From assembly GCF_900111735.1 (NCBI RefSeq), contig NZ_FOHW01000036.1, positions 1 through 53,246 on the forward strand: a stretch of 53,246 nucleotides of DNA, in the 5' to 3' direction. The notes under the pieces were generated by a model. It had not been told where the DNA came from, made no database searches, and saw only the letters and a program-made list of their open reading frames with translations. The stretch's first letter is position 1; every line of letters begins with the position of its first letter. Shown here one piece after another: positions 25,726 to 33,505 of this stretch. The translations under genes were made by a program, and so were the position numbers. This stretch comes from Pseudomonas graminis. GTDB lineage: Bacteria; Pseudomonadota; Gammaproteobacteria; Pseudomonadales; Pseudomonadaceae.

Positions 25726-26427
25726 TCAGGCTTTTCTGACGGTTCGCTGCTCGATGCGCTTCTCGAACGTGCCCAGGATCACGCGATCGACATAGATGCC
25801 GGGTGTGTGGATTTCGGTGGGCAGCAACACGCCGGGCTCGACGATTTCTTCCACTTCCACCACGGTGATCTTGCCGGCGGTGGCGACCACCGGATTGAAG
25901 TTCTGCGCGGTGTGACGGTAGACCACGTTGCCGAAGTGGTCGGCTTTCCAGCCTTTGACGATGGCGAAGTCGCCGGTGATGGCTTCTTCGAGAATCACAT
26001 TGCGGCCGTTGAACTGGCGGGTTTCCTTGCCTTCCGCGACGGGTGTGCCGAAACCGGTGGCGGTATAGAAGGCGGGAATGCCGGCGCCGCCTGCGCGCAT
26101 TTTTTCGGCCAAGGTGCCTTGGGGGGTTAACTCGACTTCCAGCTCGCCGCTGAGCAACTGGCGCTCGAACAGGGCGTTTTCACCGACGTAAGACGCGACC
26201 ATTTTGCGGATCTGCCGGTCTTCCAGGAGGATGCCCAGGCCAAAACCGTCGACGCCGCAGTTGTTGGAAACGACGGTGAGGCCCTTCACCCCCATGCGTT
26301 TGATTTCAGCGATGAGGTTTTCGGGGATGCCGCACAATCCGAAGCCGCCGGACAGCACGGTCATGTTGTCGGTCAGCCCGGCGAGGGCTTCAGCGTAGGT
26401 TGCCACGCGTTTATCGAGTCCAGCCAT
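25726..26427 (-). CDS. 3-oxoacid CoA-transferase subunit A
   Basis: A 233-residue alpha subunit (AtoD/ScoA/DhcA group). It begins MAGLDKRVATYAEALAGLTD and carries the CoA-binding glycine-rich segment SGGFGLCGIPENL near residue 30, then SNNCGVDGFGLG and GGAGIPAFYTATGFGT. The ATG at 26427 matches the family N-terminus; the frame remains open to 26553 but that would run into the divergent promoter region. First gene of the transcript, divergent from a LysR gene. I leave the symbol blank because dhcA and atoD cannot be told apart by eye. Confidence 0.92.
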   Translation of the reverse strand: MAGLDKRVATYAEALAGLTDNMTVLSGGFGLCGIPENLIAEIKRMGVKGLTVVSNNCGVDGFGLGILLEDRQIRKMVASYVGENALFERQLLSGELEVELTPQGTLAEKMRAGGAGIPAFYTATGFGTPVAEGKETRQFNGRNVILEEAITGDFAIVKGWKADHFGNVVYRHTAQNFNPVVATAGKITVVEVEEIVEPGVLLPTEIHTPGIYVDRVILGTFEKRIEQRTVRKA

Positions 26428-26557
26428 GGTGAGATCCCGCCTTATTTGTAGTTGTGTCCGACAATCTAAGCATCGGAGAGCGTTGCCCGCATCTTCTCTT
26501 GCATGCACTGATTTGTTAATTTTGTTTTTTTGATCGATTGATAAGTAATCCAAATAT

Positions 26558-27481
26558 ATGAACGTGAAACAGCTTCGGGCGTTTCTGGCGGTGGCGCAGT
26601 GCCTCAGTTTTGCTCAGGCGGGGGAGCGGCTGCATGTGTCGCAGCCGGCGTTGAGCCTGACCATCAAGGCGCTGGAGGAGGACCTGGGCGGGCAGTTGCT
26701 GACCCGCACCACGCGCAATGTCAGCCTGACCCCGGAGGGTGAGGCCTTGCTGCCACTGGCGCGCCAGTTGCTTGCCGACTGGGACAACACCGAAGAACTC
26801 CTGCGCCAGCGGTTCACCCTGCAAATGGGCAGGGTGTCGGTGGCCGCGATGCCGTCCTACGCGGGCAATCTGTTGCCGATCGCGCTGAAGGTGTTCCGCG
26901 AGCGCTACCCGCGGGTGAACGTGGCGGTGCACGACGTGATCAACGAGCAAGTGGTGGAAATGGTCGGGCATCGGCGTGTGGAGCTGGGCATTGGCTTCGA
27001 GCCCGAGGCGGGCACCAACCTGATTTTCACGCCGTTTTACATGGACCGTTTTGTCGCCGTGGTGCCGAAGGACTCGCCACTGGCCGCACGTCGCGAAGTG
27101 AGTTGGGACGAACTGCTGCGTCACGACTTCATCACCCTGCAACGTCCGTCCGCCGTGCGCTTGTTGCTGGAGCAGGACCTGCAGAGCCAGCACGGCAAAC
27201 TGTCGGTGGCGTTCGAAAGCCATCAACTGTCGACGGTCGGGCGCATGGTCGCCAACGGCCTGGGCGTCAGCGCGGTGCCGTCGCTGTGCATCGCGCAGAT
27301 GGAAGAGCTCGGCGCTCGCTGCATTGCCCTGGAAGGCCCGCGCATTGAGCGTCGTATCGGTTTGATGACCCAGGCGGACCATCAATTGTCGGCAGCGGCA
27401 CAGGGTCTGCGCGAGGTGCTGATCGAATGCGCGCGAGACTCAAATGCTGCTTTTGCGAGCAAGCTCGATCTCACAGGATGA
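26558..27481 (+). CDS. LysR-family regulator of the CoA-transferase locus
   Basis: A 307-residue LysR-type regulator. The N-terminal helix-turn-helix includes LSFAQAGERLHVSQPALSLT, with the effector domain after residue 90. It is divergent from the CoA-transferase genes (130-base shared region), the usual position for a local activator; dhcR of P. aeruginosa is placed this way. The last residues (FASKLDLTG) are encoded by a REP-like sequence at 27451-27478, suggesting the original 3' end was altered by a repeat insertion. Confidence 0.9.
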   Translation: MNVKQLRAFLAVAQCLSFAQAGERLHVSQPALSLTIKALEEDLGGQLLTRTTRNVSLTPEGEALLPLARQLLADWDNTEELLRQRFTLQMGRVSVAAMPSYAGNLLPIALKVFRERYPRVNVAVHDVINEQVVEMVGHRRVELGIGFEPEAGTNLIFTPFYMDRFVAVVPKDSPLAARREVSWDELLRHDFITLQRPSAVRLLLEQDLQSQHGKLSVAFESHQLSTVGRMVANGLGVSAVPSLCIAQMEELGARCIALEGPRIERRIGLMTQADHQLSAAAQGLREVLIECARDSNAAFASKLDLTG

Positions 27482-27575
27482 TGTCGCGCTCCGAGTTGGA
27501 GACCCGTGGCGAAACGGCAAGACCCTGTGAAAATTTAACTGCGACCCAATGCCGCATCCGGTATGGTTCGGCCGG

Positions 27576-27594
27576 TTGAAACATATTGTTTCAA
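27576..27594. promoter_or_regulatory. IclR/KdgR-like operator palindrome
   Basis: TTGAAACATATTGTTTCAA is a perfect 19-base palindrome 39 bases before the TTG start of the permease gene. It resembles the KdgR-type IclR-family consensus (TGAAACA-NN-TGTTTCA), differing in having a 3-base centre. No IclR gene lies in the window. Confidence 0.5.
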
Positions 27595-27633
27595 TACATT
27601 CCGAAATAAAACCGAGCGATAAGGGGTTCCGCG

Positions 27634-29004
27634 TTGGATTTATCGTCTGCTGCCTGGGTGTTTCATGACACTCGCCTGATCATCTGCTGCCTGATCGCCA
27701 TTGCCACCATCATCGTGCTGATCAGCGCAACCAAGCTCCCGCCGTTTCTGTCGATTCTGGTGGGCACATTCATCGCAGGGATAGGCGCGGGGTTGCCAGC
27801 GGAGGCAGTGGCGAAGGCGTTTAGCAAGGGCGCGGGCGGGATACTCGGTGAAGCCGGGATCATCATCGCCCTCGGTGCGATGCTCGGTGCGCTGATGGCC
27901 GAATCCGGTGCGGCCGATCGCATCGCGTCGACGCTGCTGGGGCTGGGCAAAGGCAAGATGCTGCCGTGGGTCATGGCCCTGGTGGCGATGGTGATCGGCC
28001 TGCCACTGTTCTTCGAAGTGGGCCTGGTAATGATGGTGCCGATTATCTTCGTCATGGCGCGCCAGTCGAATCAGCCGCTGCTGAAAATTGCCATCCCGGC
28101 ACTGGCCGGCATGACCACCCTGCACGCGCTGATGCCGCCCCACCCGGGGCCGCTGATTGCCGTCAGCGCCTTGCACGCCGATCTTGGCCTGACCATGTTG
28201 CTGGGTTTCTGCGTGGCGGTGCCGGCGGTGATTCTGGCCGGTCCTCTGTACGGCAACTGGCTGTCAAAGCGCATGCACATAGAGGAGCCGGCGGAGCTGG
28301 GCGAGCTGTTCTCGGCCAAACCCACTGCCTCTCGCCAGCCAAGCTTCGGCGTTTCGTTGTTGATCATTCTGCTGCCGGTGATTCTCATGCTCGGGAGTAC
28401 CCTGGCAAAAATAGCCATGGAGCCGGAAAGCAACATCGCGCTGACGCTGAAATTTCTCGGTGAACCGCTGGTGGCGTTGGGCATTGCGGTGCTGGCCGCA
28501 ACGGTGTGTCTGGGCTGGGCCAACGGTATTTCCCGCGAACAAGTGGGCGGCACGCTGCGCAAGAGCCTGGCGCCAATTGCCGTGCTGCTGCTGACCATCG
28601 GCGCGGGCGGCGGCTTGAAGCAAACGTTGCTGGATGCCGGCGTCAGCCAGACCATCAGCAAAGTGGCCGAAGGCGCGCACATGCCATACCTGCTGCTGGC
28701 GTGGTTGATTGCGGTTGCGCTGCGTCAGGCGACCGGTTCGGCCACCGTCGCGACCACCACCACGGCGGGCATTCTTGCGCCGATGATGGCCGGGCTGGCG
28801 CCGGTGGAGGCGTCACTGGTGGCGCTGGTGATCGGCGCAGGCTCGGTGTTCTTCTGCCACGTCAACGACGCGGGGTTCTGGATGGTCCGCGAATACTTCG
28901 GCCTGCAACTGAAGCAAACGATTTGGGTGTGGTCGGTGCTACAGACCATTGTGTCGGTGGTGGGGCTGATCGGCACGTCGCTGTTGTGGCACTTTCTGGT
29001 CTGA
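27634..29004 (+). CDS. GntP-family permease (gluconate/sugar-acid:H+ symporter)
   Basis: A 456-residue membrane protein with about 12-14 helices. GntP-family features include the conserved block MPPHPGPLIAVSALHADLG near residue 170, GKMLPWVMALVAMVIGLPLF, and FFCHVNDAGFWMVREYFGL near residue 410. The start is TTG at 27634; AAGGGG lies 7 bases upstream, supporting it. Members import gluconate, 2-keto-3-deoxygluconate, glycerate or related acids with protons. No gluconate kinase is nearby, so the substrate is open. A hairpin follows the stop. Confidence 0.9.
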   Translation: MDLSSAAWVFHDTRLIICCLIAIATIIVLISATKLPPFLSILVGTFIAGIGAGLPAEAVAKAFSKGAGGILGEAGIIIALGAMLGALMAESGAADRIASTLLGLGKGKMLPWVMALVAMVIGLPLFFEVGLVMMVPIIFVMARQSNQPLLKIAIPALAGMTTLHALMPPHPGPLIAVSALHADLGLTMLLGFCVAVPAVILAGPLYGNWLSKRMHIEEPAELGELFSAKPTASRQPSFGVSLLIILLPVILMLGSTLAKIAMEPESNIALTLKFLGEPLVALGIAVLAATVCLGWANGISREQVGGTLRKSLAPIAVLLLTIGAGGGLKQTLLDAGVSQTISKVAEGAHMPYLLLAWLIAVALRQATGSATVATTTTAGILAPMMAGLAPVEASLVALVIGAGSVFFCHVNDAGFWMVREYFGLQLKQTIWVWSVLQTIVSVVGLIGTSLLWHFLV

Positions 29005-29026
29005 TCATTTCTCAGGTTCAACCCTG

Positions 29027-29059
29027 AACCCTGTGGAAGTGAGCAGCTTCACAGGGTTT
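29027..29059 (+). terminator. hairpin after the GntP-family permease
   Basis: AACCCTGTGGAAG (29027-29039) pairs with CTTCACAGGGTT (29047-29058) with one bulged G; a final TTT follows. It lies 22 bases after the stop at 29004. Confidence 0.65.
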
Positions 29060-29119
29060 GACCCCGACGCACGTGTTCGGCGTACCTAGCCAAAAATTGA
29101 TGACGGTCATGCCGGCCTC

Positions 29120-29183
29120 TTCCCGGCTGAAGCCGGTCCTACAGTGGGTGCGCGGTGTCTGTAGGACCGGCTTCAGCCGGGAA
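29120..29183. repeat. REPIN, GGACCGGCTTCAGCCGGGAA family
   Basis: A perfect 25-base inverted repeat: arms 29120-29144 and 29159-29183, each containing the GGACCGGCTTCAGCCGGGAA core or its complement, with a 14-base loop. Same family as 228-319. Confidence 0.85.
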
Positions 29184-29229
29184 ACTCTTGATCTGCTTTT
29201 GATCTTGGTACGCAAAAATTCCAAACACC

Positions 29230-29480
29230 GCCAAACGCGACTTGGGTGCAGGCTGAACGCAGGTCTCGCGCAGTGGGCCGAGCCGCATGGATGCGGCGAG
29301 AGCGCCGTCAGGGCATGGATGCCCGTTCGGCGCGGGCCCACGGAGCGAGACCGAAGTGAAGGAACCCTGACGAACGAAGGGCCCAACCAGGAGCAGGCAC
29401 TTTTGCTTACTTTTGGTGCTTTTCAAAAGTAAGTCGCCGAAGGCGAAACCCGAGGCCGTTAGGCCGACGCACCCTGCACC
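29230..29480. repeat. long Pseudomonas-type intergenic repeat
   Basis: The block includes GCCGCATGGATGCGGC (about 29281-29296), a GGCATGGATGCCCGTTCGGC segment, and a perfect 10-base stem CTTACTTTTG/CAAAAGTAAG (29406-29415, 29424-29433). I recognise this as a dispersed noncoding repeat common in fluorescens-group genomes. The stretch 29060-29610 contains no gene. Confidence 0.6.
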
Positions 29481-29610
29481 TGGATAGATCGCCGAACACC
29501 CAATTGCGCGCCAAGCCCGATAGCCACTATCAAGACGACTGATTTCTGCTGGAAAGGCCCGGGGCGTAGCCTTGGCTTCATTCCAGAAACGAGCCGAATG
29601 GAGGCTCCCA

Positions 29611-29886
29611 ATGAACCGTCTTCTTGTCCTCTCCCTGTTACTTTCCGCCTCCGTTCTCGCCGGTTGTGCCGCTGGCAATCATCCCGAACTGCGTGCCTAC
29701 AGTGCTGAAGAGACCCACCAGCTGGCCCTCGAAGACCTCAATCGTCGCGGCTTGTCCTACGACGACTTTCAGGCCCGCAAGGCGCAACTGATGGAGCAGC
29801 CACAACTGCAACGCGCCCATGAGTTCGATAACCGCGGCGAAGTGAATGCCGAAGTCAGCGTTGCTTCGAAAGCCCGCCAGGGTTAA
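29611..29886 (+). CDS. small lipoprotein, 91 aa
   Basis: A 91-residue lipoprotein. The signal sequence MNRLLVLSLLLSASVLAGC has a lipobox LAGC at residues 16-19, and the mature part starts CAAGNHPELRAYSAEETH. The rest is polar and helical (QLALEDLNRRGLSYDDFQAR). GGAGG lies about 8 bases before the ATG at 29611. The function is unknown. It is convergent with the SsuE-type gene, with 10 bases between the stops. Confidence 0.82.
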   Translation: MNRLLVLSLLLSASVLAGCAAGNHPELRAYSAEETHQLALEDLNRRGLSYDDFQARKAQLMEQPQLQRAHEFDNRGEVNAEVSVASKARQG

Positions 29887-29896
29887 GCCGGAACAC

Positions 29897-30478
29897 TCAC
29901 AACGCCAGTTTCAAATGCCCGCCCGCTTCCTTGTGACGTGCCTGGGTCCGGTGTTGCAGGCCCAGTAAAAAGTGATCCAGACCGTCGTGCAGACGCTGGG
30001 TCAGCAGTTCATCCAGATCGCCGCCCGACGCGTTCTCGCCGTAGCTGATCTGGCTGTCGATGGCGAATACCCCGTGCAGCACCTCCTGGCATTTCAGCGC
30101 CGACAGCACCGGTTTCAGTGCGTAATCCACCGCCAGCATGTGCGCAATGCTCCCTCCGGTCGCGACCGGCAAGACCACTTTGCCGTGCAGTGAACGCTCC
30201 GGCAGCAGGTCGAGCAGCGTCTTCAGCGCCCCCGAAAACGAAGCTTTGTACACCGGCGTGCCGATCAGTAAACCGTCCGCCTTCGCCACTGCTTCGATGA
30301 AAGCCACCACCTGCGGGCTGTCGAATCGGGCATAGAGCAGATCCTCGGCTGCAAAATCCTGAAGGCGCACACCGTTGACTTCTACGCCGCGGTCCTTGAG
30401 CCAGTGCGCGGCATGTTGCAGCACTACGCCCGAGCGCGAACGTGTGGAAGGGCTACCTGAAATCGAGACTACCAACAT
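29897..30478 (-). CDS. NADPH-dependent FMN reductase, SsuE-like
   Basis: A 193-residue flavodoxin-fold flavin reductase. The phosphate-binding N-terminus is VSISGSPSTRSRSGVVL, followed by ADGLLIGTPVYKASFSGALK and VVLPVATGGSIAHMLAVDYA, all typical of SsuE/MsuE. Such enzymes supply reduced FMN to a two-component monooxygenase such as SsuD for sulfonate desulfonation. No monooxygenase or sulfonate transporter is next to it, so it is either a detached ssuE or a paralogue. The ATG at 30478 gives the standard length. Confidence 0.88.
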   Translation of the reverse strand: MLVVSISGSPSTRSRSGVVLQHAAHWLKDRGVEVNGVRLQDFAAEDLLYARFDSPQVVAFIEAVAKADGLLIGTPVYKASFSGALKTLLDLLPERSLHGKVVLPVATGGSIAHMLAVDYALKPVLSALKCQEVLHGVFAIDSQISYGENASGGDLDELLTQRLHDGLDHFLLGLQHRTQARHKEAGGHLKLAL

Positions 30479-30726
30479 GTGTTGTTTCCTTGGGGTCAGT
30501 CACCCGTGGTGCCAGGCACCGAGCAGGCCGCGTTCAACGCGCAGTGGTGGGCATGAAGACCCTTTGGCAGGGTAGAAGCAGCATGCGTGCCAGCGCTCGC
30601 CATGGGCTGCCGGCCCTGTAAATCCAGCAAACACGCACCGCTGCAATCCCCCAACTGTCATTCACACCCACCTATCTGTTGATTCGCTGTTGCCCACGCA
30701 ACACCCGCCCTCATCAAATTCAGCGC

Positions 30727-30763
30727 AAAAAAAATCCCCGCAGTCGGACCACTGCGAGGATTT
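30727..30763 (-). terminator. intrinsic terminator of the exopolysaccharide operon
   Basis: On the minus strand AAATCCTCGCAGT (30763-30751) pairs with ACTGCGGGGATTT (30744-30732) with one mismatch, and the stem runs into a total of eight T residues (A-run 30727-30734 on the plus strand). It lies about 70 bases after the stop of the Wza gene. The intervening 30789-30822 contains two GCTTGAAGC motifs. The stretch 30479-30726 shows nothing else. Confidence 0.88.
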
Positions 30764-30831
30764 CCGTGTTGCTCTGGTGCGCGGCTGTCAGCTTGAAGCT
30801 TCAAACTTGCCGCTTGAAGCTGGCTGCCCCA

Positions 30832-31914
30832 TCAATTCCTGAACATCGCACCCGTCTGGATGATGTTGTTCGAGCCCAGCAACTGGCTCACGTAACGGCT
30901 CCAGCGGGTGATGTTGGCCGGGCCGACAAACACCACGTCCTGGGCCGCCAGCTCGAAGCCTTTGGCCAGCGCATAACTGGTCGGCTTCTTCGCCGCCAGG
31001 TGATACACCGTCGCGCCGTGGGTGGCGTCCTGTGCACGAATCACATATACCGCGTCGCCATCGGCTGCGTCAGGGCTCAGGCCGCCAGAGGTGCCGAGCG
31101 CTTCCAGCAAGGTCACGCTGGTGGTGCTGAACGAGATCACTTGCGGGCGCTGAACTTCACCCAGCACGTAGATCTTGTTTTTCGAGTTGCTGTTGAGGTG
31201 CAGGTAATCGCCGTCCTTCAGGAAGATCTTGCTGATCTGCGAGTCCTTGCGGTTCAGCGAGTCAACGTCGATCACGTAATCCTTGCCGTCGCGACGCAGG
31301 GTCAGGCTGGCAAGGTTGGCGTCGGTCGAATCAAGACCGGCCTGGCTGATGGCCTGAACCAGGCTCAGCGGAATGTTGGTGATCGGTTGCGGGCCAGCCG
31401 TTTTGAAAGCACCCGAGAGCAGAACGCGCTGGCTGTTGTAACGGAGCACTTTGACGTCGACTTTCACTTCGGTGTACTGCGGCGCCAGACCCATGCGCAG
31501 TTGGTCGCGGATCTGGGAAACGGTCTTGCCGGCGGCCTGAATACGGCCTACGTACGGGAAGAACACGGTGCCGTCGTTCAGCACTTCGCGGCTGTTGGCG
31601 TCCAGCTGTTCCTGGGAGCCTGGCGCGGTCAGTTCAGGGTGTTCGAACACGGTCACCAGCAAGGCGTCGCCCGGGCCGACGATGTATTCAGGCGTCTTGT
31701 AGTTCAGCAGTTCCGGGGGCAGCGGTTTGGCCGCCGCGTCTGCGGTTTTCTGCTGCTGCGCAAGGGTGGCGGGGGTGATGTTGATCAGCGTGACCTGGGG
31801 ACCGTCGGGGTCTTTCTCAGTGACATCGCTGTAAGACATGTATTGACCAGGGGCGAATGCGCAGCCTTGCAACACCAGGCTGGAAAGCAGCACGACCGCT
31901 AACGTTACTTTCAT
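30832..31914 (-). CDS. wza: outer-membrane polysaccharide export lipoprotein (Wza-like)
   Basis: A 360-residue lipoprotein of the OPX family. The signal sequence ends in lipobox LQGC near residue 18. The polysaccharide export domain starts at YIVGPGDALLVTVFEHPELT, followed by two SLBB-type domains (VLLSGAFKTAGPQPITN and IYVLGEVQRPQVISF). It should form the outer-membrane channel working with Wzc. AGGAA lies 8 bases before the ATG at 31914, so the extra residues up to 31932 are not used. It is the last gene of the locus and sits 165 bases after the initiating transferase gene. Confidence 0.93.
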   Translation of the reverse strand: MKVTLAVVLLSSLVLQGCAFAPGQYMSYSDVTEKDPDGPQVTLINITPATLAQQQKTADAAAKPLPPELLNYKTPEYIVGPGDALLVTVFEHPELTAPGSQEQLDANSREVLNDGTVFFPYVGRIQAAGKTVSQIRDQLRMGLAPQYTEVKVDVKVLRYNSQRVLLSGAFKTAGPQPITNIPLSLVQAISQAGLDSTDANLASLTLRRDGKDYVIDVDSLNRKDSQISKIFLKDGDYLHLNSNSKNKIYVLGEVQRPQVISFSTTSVTLLEALGTSGGLSPDAADGDAVYVIRAQDATHGATVYHLAAKKPTSYALAKGFELAAQDVVFVGPANITRWSRYVSQLLGSNNIIQTGAMFRN

Positions 31915-32079
31915 ATGAATGTTCCTTCTCATCCTAATAGGTGCGTACTGGCACCGCAGTGATTTCTTTGCATCCCTTACTCACACCGAACATCGGATCA
32001 CATTCGCTCATGCACCCGTGCACCTCCCGCCAAGCTTACTAGCCCTTGGCCATGTTTGTTGTGATTGGCGGATTTTCTT

Positions 32080-33492
32080 TTAGAAGGCGTTCTTGTTGAC
32101 GAAGCCTTTGAAGAGCGTCAGCAGGATAATTTTCAGGTCCAGCCAGACCGACCAGTGCTCGATGTACTGCAGGTCGAATTCAACGCGTTTCTGCATCTTG
32201 TCCAGCGTGTCGGTCTCGCCACGCCAGCCGTTGATCTGTGCCCAGCCGGTGATGCCCGGCTTGACCTTGTGCCGCAGCATGTAACCCGACACCTGTTTGC
32301 GGTACTGCTCGTTGTGCGCCACGGCGTGTGGGCGCGGGCCAACGACGGACATCTCGCCGCGCAGCACGTTGAAGAACTGCGGCAGTTCGTCCAGCGAGGT
32401 GCGACGCAGGAACGCGCCCAGCGGCGTGATGCGGCTGTCATTGCGCGTGGCCTGGGTCACCACGGAGCCGTTCTCCTGCACGCTCATGCTGCGGAATTTC
32501 CAGACCATGATCGGCCGCCCGTCCAGGCCGTAACGACGTTGACGGAACAGCACCGGGCCGGGGGAGGTGAGCTTGATCGCCAGGGCAATCAGCATCAGCG
32601 GCAGGGCGATCATGGTCAGGATGATGCTCGACAGCACGATATCTTCCAGACGCTTGACCACGCTCCAGGCGCCGTCCATGGGCGAGTCGAAAATGCTGAT
32701 GCTCGGCAGGCCGTTGATGCTTTCGCTGCGGGCGTGCAGCAACTCGAACATGAACACGTCGGGGATCACGTAGACCGACGCGGTGGTGTCGCTCAAGCCC
32801 TTGATCAGCGCTTGCAACCGTTCCTGTGCGCCGAGCTCCAGGGTGATGTACACCTTGTCGATCTTGCCGTCGCGGGCGTCCTGGATCAGTTGATCCAGAT
32901 CGCCCAGCACCGGAATGCGTCGGCCGATGCGCGCCAGGTCGATCTGCTGAGGCGCTTCGTCATAGAAGCCCAGCAGGTTCAGGCCCATCCACGGCGCGCG
33001 TTCGATGGACATCGCCAGGCGTTCGCCGCAGTGGCCGGTGCCGACGATCGCCACGCGACGGGTGTTGAAACCCTGGGCGCGCAAGGTGTGCAGTACGCTG
33101 CGAATCGCCAGACGATAACCACACAACGCCACCATCACGGCGGCAAACCAGGCCATCTGGCTGTCGTTCGCCAGATCGTCGGGCTGCAGCAGCAGGTAAT
33201 CGACGAACAGCAGCAGCACAAAGGCCAGCCCCCAGTAATTGGCGACCTTCAGCAGCTCGCGCACAATGCGCTCGCCACGCCAGGAGCCGTACAGTTGGTG
33301 GTATTCGGCCAGCCAGTGAAAAGCCACCGCTGCCAGCAGAATCTGCATCCAGGCTTCGCTGCTCATCGGCGTGCCGGTGAGCAGGTTTACCCAGTAACCG
33401 CCGACCGCGATGACCGCCAGATCGAGCAGCCGGTGAGCGACGGACAGCGACGATGAATGGGCATGCAGGATGCCCCTTAATGGTGTGCGCAT
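32080..33492 (-). CDS. undecaprenyl-phosphate sugar phosphotransferase (initiating enzyme, PslA/WcaJ-like)
   Basis: A ~470-residue polyisoprenyl-phosphate hexose-1-phosphate transferase. Four or five N-terminal membrane helices precede a CoA-binding-like region (GTGHCGERLAMSIERAPWMG) and one further helix near residue 275. The C-terminal catalytic domain has PVLFRQRRYGLDGRPIMVWK, RTSLDELPQFFNVLRGEMSV, VGPRPHAVAHN and KPGITGWAQINGWRGET. It places the first sugar phosphate, likely glucose or a related hexose, on the lipid carrier at the inner membrane. The ATG at 33492 starts 13 bases after the upstream glycosyltransferase. Confidence 0.93.
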   Translation of the reverse strand: MRTPLRGILHAHSSSLSVAHRLLDLAVIAVGGYWVNLLTGTPMSSEAWMQILLAAVAFHWLAEYHQLYGSWRGERIVRELLKVANYWGLAFVLLLFVDYLLLQPDDLANDSQMAWFAAVMVALCGYRLAIRSVLHTLRAQGFNTRRVAIVGTGHCGERLAMSIERAPWMGLNLLGFYDEAPQQIDLARIGRRIPVLGDLDQLIQDARDGKIDKVYITLELGAQERLQALIKGLSDTTASVYVIPDVFMFELLHARSESINGLPSISIFDSPMDGAWSVVKRLEDIVLSSIILTMIALPLMLIALAIKLTSPGPVLFRQRRYGLDGRPIMVWKFRSMSVQENGSVVTQATRNDSRITPLGAFLRRTSLDELPQFFNVLRGEMSVVGPRPHAVAHNEQYRKQVSGYMLRHKVKPGITGWAQINGWRGETDTLDKMQKRVEFDLQYIEHWSVWLDLKIILLTLFKGFVNKNAF

Positions 33493-33505
33493 ATTCTGTG
33501 CTCGC

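Noticed and set aside
24925..26130. 401-aa plus-strand open frame across the CoA-transferase genes
   Set aside because: It is antisense to two well-conserved genes, begins inside a REPIN, and has low-complexity composition.
29139..29678. 179-aa minus-strand open frame across the long intergenic repeat
   Set aside because: It is a translation of noncoding repeats and overlaps the lipoprotein gene on the other strand.
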